Assembly (NCBI RefSeq): GCF_003584015.1
Contig: NZ_QXFM01000078.1
Span: 1-41,015, forward strand
Length of the DNA: 41,015 nucleotides
From: Aurantiacibacter xanthus
GTDB taxonomy: Bacteria; Pseudomonadota; Alphaproteobacteria; Sphingomonadales; Sphingomonadaceae
Reading direction: 5' to 3'
The notes under the pieces were generated by a model. The model had not been told where the DNA came from, did no database searches, and saw nothing but the letters and a program-made list of their open reading frames with translations. The position numbers and the translations under genes were made by a program. Each line of letters opens with the position of its first letter. The stretch's first letter is position 1. Positions 36,802 through 41,015 of the stretch are shown one piece after another.

Positions 36802-38039
36802 GGCCAGCTCTCCTCGAGCCAGCCCCGGATCTGCTGGCGCATGATGCCGATCGGGCCATTGATCTCGGTGATACGGGCGTCCGGAGCGATGCAGCGCAGA
36901 TCGCGGAAGCCGTCGAGGAAGGCCCGCATCACCGCGATGTAGAGATGCCCGCCCGCGAGCGCGACGTCGGTGAATGGCCGCGTGCCGTGGTTGGAAAGCG
37001 AGGCGATCTGACAACCGGGCGAGTCGCCATAGGTATCGGGCATGCGCGCCGATGGCGGACGCGGCCAGCGCCGATTCATTCCGCCCGCGATCATGCGCTG
37101 GGCGAGATCGGGGGTCAGCCGGGCGTCATAATCCTCGATAGGCGAGCGGGAATCGAGAAAGCCGTAGCGGGCCGAGAGCACCGCGACCTTGACCCGCATC
37201 CGGTCGGGATTGACCGCGCGCACGGTCTGCCACAGCGGGCCATCGTAGCGGTCGATCGCATCGATCCAGCCTGTGTCCCGGCGCTTGGTCGCCGAGCAGG
37301 ACAGGATCAGCAGCCGGTGGGGTGCGCGCCAACCGCGACCCTCGGTCGGGGCGATCCCGCGCTCGACCAGGCGCACCGTGACCGCAGTTTCCTCAGCGAC
37401 CCGAGCAAGCCGCTCGATCAGCGCGAGATCGTCGCTGGAGCAGACCCCGCGCACATCGAAGGTGATACCTGGCTTCCCACCCGGATCGACAATCCGGTCG
37501 ACGAACAGGATGCCCTTGCCGAGATTGCCGCAAAAGAGCAGCGTGTCGGCGTCGCTGGGCACGCCGCCCGCATTGACCTTGCGGCGTCCGATCTGGCGGA
37601 ACGCTTCCTCGAAGGTGTTGGGGGTTATCGTGGCCCGGGGCTGGACACGGGCATGGAAACGCCAGCCCGGCCGGGTGATGTCGAGCTTGCCCACCTCGAT
37701 CTGGTGCAGGAAGTCCGCGAAACTATAGGGATCGGCCGGATAGGGACATTCCCGCCAGAGCGCACGGATCGTGCGGCGGCGTTCGTCCGGAATGGCGAAC
37801 AGGCGAGCGCGCGCCTTGCGCCATACGGCGGCGCGCTCATCCCGGCGGTCCTGCTGCTGGCGCGGCCACCATTCGGCGCGGCGGGCCATTTCCTCATCGA
37901 CGCTGTGTTGCCCAGCCGCGACCATGTCGGCGAACAGCGGCAGCGCCTCGCGCTCGCGGCGCTGTTTGGTGAGAAACGCCGCGCGTTTGCGCGACGTTTC
38001 TTCATAGGCGGTTGGCTTGGGCCATTTGCGAAAGCGCAT
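36798..38039 (-). CDS. Protein with a DUF6884-like domain
   Basis: The 413-residue protein has a basic, helical N-terminal 100 residues with many Arg (RRDERAAVWRKARARLF). A middle part follows with TLLFCGNLGKGILFVDRIVD, then a DUF6884-like domain: APHRLLILSCSATKRRDTGW, YDGPLWQTVRA and KVAVLSARYGFLDSRSPIED. Proteins with this SCS.TK plus SARYG pattern are known in phages and plasmids and have been linked to base-modification-like or YaaA-like folds. That link is weak. It is co-transcribed with its neighbours, ending in a GTGA overlap. Confidence 0.6.
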   Translation of the reverse strand: MRFRKWPKPTAYEETSRKRAAFLTKQRREREALPLFADMVAAGQHSVDEEMARRAEWWPRQQQDRRDERAAVWRKARARLFAIPDERRRTIRALWRECPYPADPYSFADFLHQIEVGKLDITRPGWRFHARVQPRATITPNTFEEAFRQIGRRKVNAGGVPSDADTLLFCGNLGKGILFVDRIVDPGGKPGITFDVRGVCSSDDLALIERLARVAEETAVTVRLVERGIAPTEGRGWRAPHRLLILSCSATKRRDTGWIDAIDRYDGPLWQTVRAVNPDRMRVKVAVLSARYGFLDSRSPIEDYDARLTPDLAQRMIAGGMNRRWPRPPSARMPDTYGDSPGCQIASLSNHGTRPFTDVALAGGHLYIAVMRAFLDGFRDLRCIAPDARITEINGPIGIMRQQIRGWLEESWP

Positions 38040-38042
38040 CGC

Positions 38043-38408
38043 TCAGCCCTCCCGCTCTAGCCGAGCGATGATGCGCTCAGCCGCCCGGATGCCGCGGGCT
38101 ATGTCGGCGATATCGATCCACACCGAGATCGGCGCCGTCGTCTCGAACAGGATGTCGCGCTCGACGCCAAGCTGGAGCCCGACGTCGAGACCTTGCAATT
38201 CGGAAAGGCTGAAGGTGCCATAGTCGACGCAATCCATGTCGAGATCGGCGATGCCGTGCAGGGTATCGCCATCGGGTTCGAGCAAGGTCGCAAGCCACAC
38301 GCCCGCGCCCACGGGGTTGAAGAATTTCGCGACCGGCAGATGGTCAGCGCTTGGGTCGGCCGCATTGGCGATGAGCTGCGCGCGCAGCTCCGGGGTCAGG
38401 AGGATTAT
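38043..38408 (-). CDS. DUF2958 family protein, probable non-standard ATA start
   Basis: The reading frame gives IILLTPELRAQLIANAAD, then HLPVAKFFNPVGAGVWLATL, EPDGDTLHGIADLDMDCVDY and GTFSLSELQGLDV, a good DUF2958 match (unknown role, common on conjugative elements). No ATG, GTG or TTG lies upstream of the conserved head. The codon ATA at 38408 has GGAGGG five bases upstream and overlaps the ardC stop as ATAA, where an ATGA junction would be expected. CTG 38399 is another option. GTG 38312 would remove the conserved first 32 residues. Confidence 0.75.
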   Translation of the reverse strand: MILLTPELRAQLIANAADPSADHLPVAKFFNPVGAGVWLATLLEPDGDTLHGIADLDMDCVDYGTFSLSELQGLDVGLQLGVERDILFETTAPISVWIDIADIARGIRAAERIIARLEREG

Positions 38409-39355
38409 GCCGCCCTCCGTTCGATCAGAGCGCCGCGGGCCTCCGCTCCTGCGGCATCGCGGAAGGCGAGCAGATAGTCGGCCGCCCTCGACGCAGCGCT
38501 GGCGGCGCGAACGATCGCGCGATCATCCGCCCGCATGATGTCGAGCCAAGCGCCGATATAGTCGGAATGGCGGACAGTGGGTTCGATGCCGAGGGCAGCG
38601 CAGACGAAGGCGCCAGCCATCTCCGCGACCAGTTCCTCGCGTCCATATGTCTCCGAACCGAAGCGGCCGCTCTGATCCCGGTCGAGGCGACCCCGGCTGC
38701 CCGTCCAGTGACCGAGTTCGTGAAAAGCCGTTCGATTCCAATTGATTGGATCGAAGTAGCGCGAGGGAGGTGGGACGCAGACCCGGTCGTTCGCCACGTC
38801 ATAATAAGCCTGATCTCCGCCAATACGGAAATCCGCACCCGTCGCTGTGATCAGAGCTTCCGCTTCGGGAAGGATCTGATCGGGATCGGGTCGCGGGATC
38901 TCGGCGGTATAGGCGTCAGGCAGGCCTTCGCACTGGTCCAGGTTGAACACCGTGAAGCGTTTCAGGAACGGTATCGTGCCTGGAGTGCGGCCTTCCTCGG
39001 CAGCCTGGCGCCGTTCGTTGCCGGGGGTGAAGCGATGGGCGTAAACGACGGTGGTGCCGGTCGCGCCCTTGCAGACATTGCCACCGAGTTCGAGCGCCTG
39101 GCGGAAGGTCAGGAAAGCGTTGCTCGAAAAGCCCCGCGAGACCACCGCGTGCCACAGAATGAGAATATTGATCCCGGAATAGCAGCGGTTGCTCGACGCG
39201 TTGTGCGGCATCTGGAGCGGGGCCTTGGCCGATGCCCAAGGCTGGACCCAGGGAACGCGACCGGCTTCCAGCTCGGCAATGATCTTCTCGGTGATGTCCT
39301 GATAGAGGGTGGGCCGGTCATGACCTGCCGGCCGGGATTTGAACTTGCGTGCCAT
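38405..39355 (-). CDS. ardC: ArdC-family antirestriction protein with metalloprotease motif
   Basis: The 316-residue protein has the ArdC N-terminal single-strand-binding domain (LYQDITEKIIAELEAGRVPW, NRCYSGINILILW, FLTFRQALELGGNV). A C-terminal zincin-like domain carries HELGH (212-216) and a downstream Glu in REELVAEMAGAF as the likely third ligand. ArdC proteins protect incoming DNA from restriction. GGAGACATGCG precedes the ATG. It heads an operon with DUF2958 and further unknown genes, and follows hairpin leader D. Confidence 0.93.
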   Translation of the reverse strand: MARKFKSRPAGHDRPTLYQDITEKIIAELEAGRVPWVQPWASAKAPLQMPHNASSNRCYSGINILILWHAVVSRGFSSNAFLTFRQALELGGNVCKGATGTTVVYAHRFTPGNERRQAAEEGRTPGTIPFLKRFTVFNLDQCEGLPDAYTAEIPRPDPDQILPEAEALITATGADFRIGGDQAYYDVANDRVCVPPPSRYFDPINWNRTAFHELGHWTGSRGRLDRDQSGRFGSETYGREELVAEMAGAFVCAALGIEPTVRHSDYIGAWLDIMRADDRAIVRAASAASRAADYLLAFRDAAGAEARGALIERRAA

Positions 39356-39437
39356 CGCATGTCTCCGCGACGGGTCGGTCCCGAGCCTCTCTCGCGACGC
39401 TCAACCCGTCACGAAAACCCGGCTTTCCTCTCACTCT
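39356..39437 (-). promoter_or_regulatory. Hairpin leader D, before ardC
   Basis: GACGGGT (39369-39375) pairs with ACCCGTC (39404-39410), and inner GAGC (39383-39386) with GCTC (39399-39402). CTCTCTC is in the loop. It is close to leader C in sequence and spacing. Behind it a second hairpin-rich stretch (GGGGGCGGCTGGCCCCC near 39451) leads to the divergent SRAP gene. Confidence 0.62.
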
Positions 39438-39599
39438 TGCGGGGGCGTTGCGGGGGCGGCTGGCCCCCGCTCGAAGGGGTAGCGCAAGACCGCCTGTCGG
39501 GCTTGCGGTCAGGGGAAGCCTTTCCCCGCAATCCTTCCCGGCCAAACCACGCCAGGAGTATCGATTGCCCTGTACGGAAACGGCGGCATGATGCCGGAG

Positions 39600-40265
39600 A
39601 TGTGCAACCTCTATTCTCTGGTCAAAGGTCAGGCGGCGATTCGCGAACTCGCCGAGGTCATGGCCGACCACACGGGCAACCTGCCGGAGATGGCCGGGAT
39701 CTATCCTGATTACCCGGCGCCCATTGTCCGCAACCAGGAAGGTGGCCGGGAAATGGCAATGGCGCGTTGGGGTATGCCATCTCCGGCCTTCGCGCTCGAA
39801 GGCAAATCGGTCGACAAGGGCGTGACGAACATCCGTAACACGAAGAGTCCGCACTGGCGCCGCTGGCTCGGACCCCAATCACGCTGTCTGGTGCCGTTCA
39901 CCTCTTTCAGCGAGCCGGACCAGTCACCCGGCGGCGACCGCAAGCCAGTCTGGTTCGCGCTGAACGAGGATCGGCCGCTCGCATTCTTCGCGGGGATCTG
40001 GACCCATTGGACCTGTGTACGAAAAAAGGCCGAAGGCGAGATAAGCTGCGACCTGTTCGGTTTTCTGACGACAGAGGCGAATGCCGAAGTGGGGCGCTAT
40101 CACCCCAAGGCCATGCCGGTGATCCTGACCGAAAAGGACGAGTGGGATAGCTGGCTCAATGCGCCCTGGGATGAAGTTGCTGCGCTCCAGCGCCCCTTGC
40201 CCGATCACGCGCTGACTATCACAGGGAAGGGCGACAAGTCAGACGGAGGCGGTGAGCTTCTATGA
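39600..40265 (+). CDS. SRAP-domain protein (YedK/HMCES-like), catalytic residues intact
   Basis: SRAP proteins shield abasic sites in single-stranded DNA by a covalent link through Cys2. The 221-residue protein MCNLYSLVKGQAAIRELAEV has Cys2 and the Asn region (VTNIRNTKS). It also has the active Glu (FTSFSEPD) and the His (RYHPKAMPVIL). An upstream ATG pair at 39588 would add four residues and bury Cys2, so 39600 is preferred although its ribosome binding site is poor. It is divergent from ardC and overlaps the next gene by ATGA. It could protect the single strand during transfer. Confidence 0.88.
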   Translation: MCNLYSLVKGQAAIRELAEVMADHTGNLPEMAGIYPDYPAPIVRNQEGGREMAMARWGMPSPAFALEGKSVDKGVTNIRNTKSPHWRRWLGPQSRCLVPFTSFSEPDQSPGGDRKPVWFALNEDRPLAFFAGIWTHWTCVRKKAEGEISCDLFGFLTTEANAEVGRYHPKAMPVILTEKDEWDSWLNAPWDEVAALQRPLPDHALTITGKGDKSDGGGELL

Positions 40266-40540
40266 GCAAGCGATCCAAGCGCGACACCCAAGGCGCAAGA
40301 TCGAAATTCCCGCGTCCCGATAAGCTGGCGACGCTCCACATCGACACCGATAACGAGCGGTTCGTTTTCACCACCAAGGACATGATCCAGAACCAACTGA
40401 GGCGTGACGGCCCCAAGATCCGGCGGTCGTTCGATCTGGCGGCCAAGGATGATATCGCGGCGTGCAGCGCGGTGTTTGGACTGGCAGCCGGGCTGTGCTT
40501 TCGGCACTGTCTCCCGTCAGCACCTATGGCACAGATTAGA
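40262..40540 (+). pseudogene. Unknown gene coupled to SRAP, cut by the IS
   Basis: The frame begins MSKRSKRDTQGARSKFPRPD, continues LATLHIDTDNERFVFTTKDM and then enters DNA that belongs to the insertion sequence, ending at an accidental stop at 40576. The first 80 or so residues look like a real, basic N-terminus, translated through the ATGA overlap with the SRAP gene. No family is recognised. The 3' part, if it survives, should lie beyond the IS outside the window. Confidence 0.55.
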
Positions 40541-40554
40541 GGTTGTGATTTAAG

Positions 40555-40609
40555 GAGGATTTGGGCTTCGTCGTAGTGACGAAGGAACGAAGATGAAGCC
40601 CAAATCCTC
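40555..40609. repeat. 15-base inverted repeat around the transposase start
   Basis: GAGGATTTGGGCTTC (40555-40569) and GAAGCCCAAATCCTC (40595-40609) are perfect complements, with 25 bases between. The right arm begins at the last base of the orfA ATG, and the ribosome binding site AAGGA is in the loop. A shorter competing hairpin CTTCGTC/GACGAAG (40566-40572 and 40578-40584) uses part of the left arm. Confidence 0.7.
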
Positions 40610-40967
40610 AAGGTCCAAATTGCCTGCCGAGCAGGTCGTAAAGGATATCCGCCGCAAGACTCGGCGGCACTTCTCTGCCGAGGACAAGATCAGGATCGTC
40701 CTTGATGGCCTGCGCGGCGATGACTCCATTGCCGAGCTGTGCCGCCGCGAAGGGATTGCGCAGAGCCTGTATTACACCTGGTCCAAGGAGTTCATGGAAG
40801 CCGGCAAGCGCCGTCTGGCTGGTGACACTGCGCGTGCTGCGACCACGGACGAGGTGAAGGGTCTGCGCCGTGAAGCGCGCGATCTGAAGGAGTGCGTGGC
40901 CGATCTCACTTTGGAGAACCGGCTGCTCAAAAAAAGCATGATCGCGGATGGGGGAGACGAAGAATGA
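40593..40967 (+). CDS. IS3-family transposase OrfA
   Basis: The 124-residue protein MKPKSSRSKLPAEQVVKDIR contains the helix-turn-helix RRHFSAEDKIRIVLDGLRGD and ELCRREGIAQSLYYTWSKEF, typical of IS3 OrfA. A C-terminal leucine-zipper-like segment (VADLTLENRLLKK) follows. AAGGA lies before the ATG. Its stop overlaps the orfB ATG (ATGA, 40964-40967). Confidence 0.93.
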   Translation: MKPKSSRSKLPAEQVVKDIRRKTRRHFSAEDKIRIVLDGLRGDDSIAELCRREGIAQSLYYTWSKEFMEAGKRRLAGDTARAATTDEVKGLRREARDLKECVADLTLENRLLKKSMIADGGDEE

Positions 40968-41015
40968 GATATCCCGCATCCGAGAAGCTCGAGATCATCC
41001 GGATCGTCGAGCAGT
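40964..41015 (+). CDS. IS3-family transposase OrfB, start only
   Basis: Only the first 17 residues (MRYPASEKLEIIRIVEQ) are inside the window. The beginning matches the usual N-terminus of OrfB in this IS group, and the frame is -1 to orfA. The DDE catalytic core lies outside the window. Confidence 0.8.
   Translation, partial: MRYPASEKLEIIRIVEQ

Larger units (their letters stand above)
40530..41015 (+). mobile_element. IS3-family insertion sequence, left part only
   Basis: The left end lies somewhere between about 40520 and 40555; the terminal inverted repeat cannot be fixed without the right end. The element contains orfA (40593-40967) and the start of orfB in the -1 frame, the IS3 layout. 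A run of seven A plus G at 40929-40936 and an open -1 frame from there to the orfB start fit a frameshifted OrfAB transposase. It interrupts the gene behind the SRAP gene. Confidence 0.8.

Overview
The window is high-GC DNA whose gene content and gene order point to an alphaproteobacterium, most likely a sphingomonad (Sphingobium, Novosphingobium, Sphingomonas or Sphingopyxis). That assignment is inferred from recalled family resemblance; no search was run. It is a conjugative element: either a plasmid or an integrative conjugative element of the Tn4371 type. The syntenic block repA-parA-(RHH)-DUF2840-S26 protease (TraF)-DUF736-lytic transglycosylase-relaxase (DUF3363)-traG-copG-trbBCDEJ(K)L is what that family carries. 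No integrase or attachment site lies in the window, so plasmid and ICE cannot be told apart here.

Layout, left to right. (1) 1-8480, all minus strand: the P-type type IV secretion operon trbB-C-D-E-J-K-L (trbL cut by the window edge), a ribbon-helix-helix regulator and the coupling protein TraG. Many genes are joined by ATGA or TGATG overlaps. (2) 8724-10507: a two-gene defence-like cassette (AAA ATPase plus RloB/TOPRIM-like protein, AbiL/RloAB type) inserted between relaxase and traG. (3) 10631-16942: relaxase, lytic transglycosylase, DUF736, TraF-like peptidase, DUF2840, RHH protein, ParA, an iteron-like zone, RepA and an AlpA-like HTH protein. (4) 17074-21813: a frameshifted DUF2285-type gene, small regulators, SSB, a pRiA4b ORF-3 family protein and a higBA toxin-antitoxin pair. 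(5) 21844-28543: DUF2493 protein, TOPRIM primase-like protein and a 1444-residue methyltransferase-helicase (strawberry-notch/DarB-like). (6) 28746-29410: phd/vapC toxin-antitoxin pair on the plus strand. (7) 29485-39355: many conserved proteins of unknown function, a large ParB-like protein and ArdC antirestriction protein, again on the minus strand. Two SRAP-family genes (35288-35968 and 39600-40265) run divergently from ParB and ArdC. (8) From about 40530: an IS3-family insertion sequence that cuts the gene behind the second SRAP gene and runs off the window.

How it works together: trb genes build the mating channel, TraG couples the relaxase-DNA complex to it, and RepA/ParA and the toxin-antitoxin pairs maintain the element. 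The right half resembles the leading region of a conjugative element, with genes useful on arrival in a recipient: SSB, primase-like protein, ArdC, methyltransferase-helicase, SRAP and ParB-like protein. The most interesting signal is a family of four related hairpin-containing leaders directly in front of the methyltransferase-helicase, an unknown two-gene operon, parB and ardC. They suggest coordinated early expression, possibly from folded single-stranded DNA promoters or a structured RNA leader. A SRAP paralogue that seems to have lost all its catalytic residues is the second notable observation.
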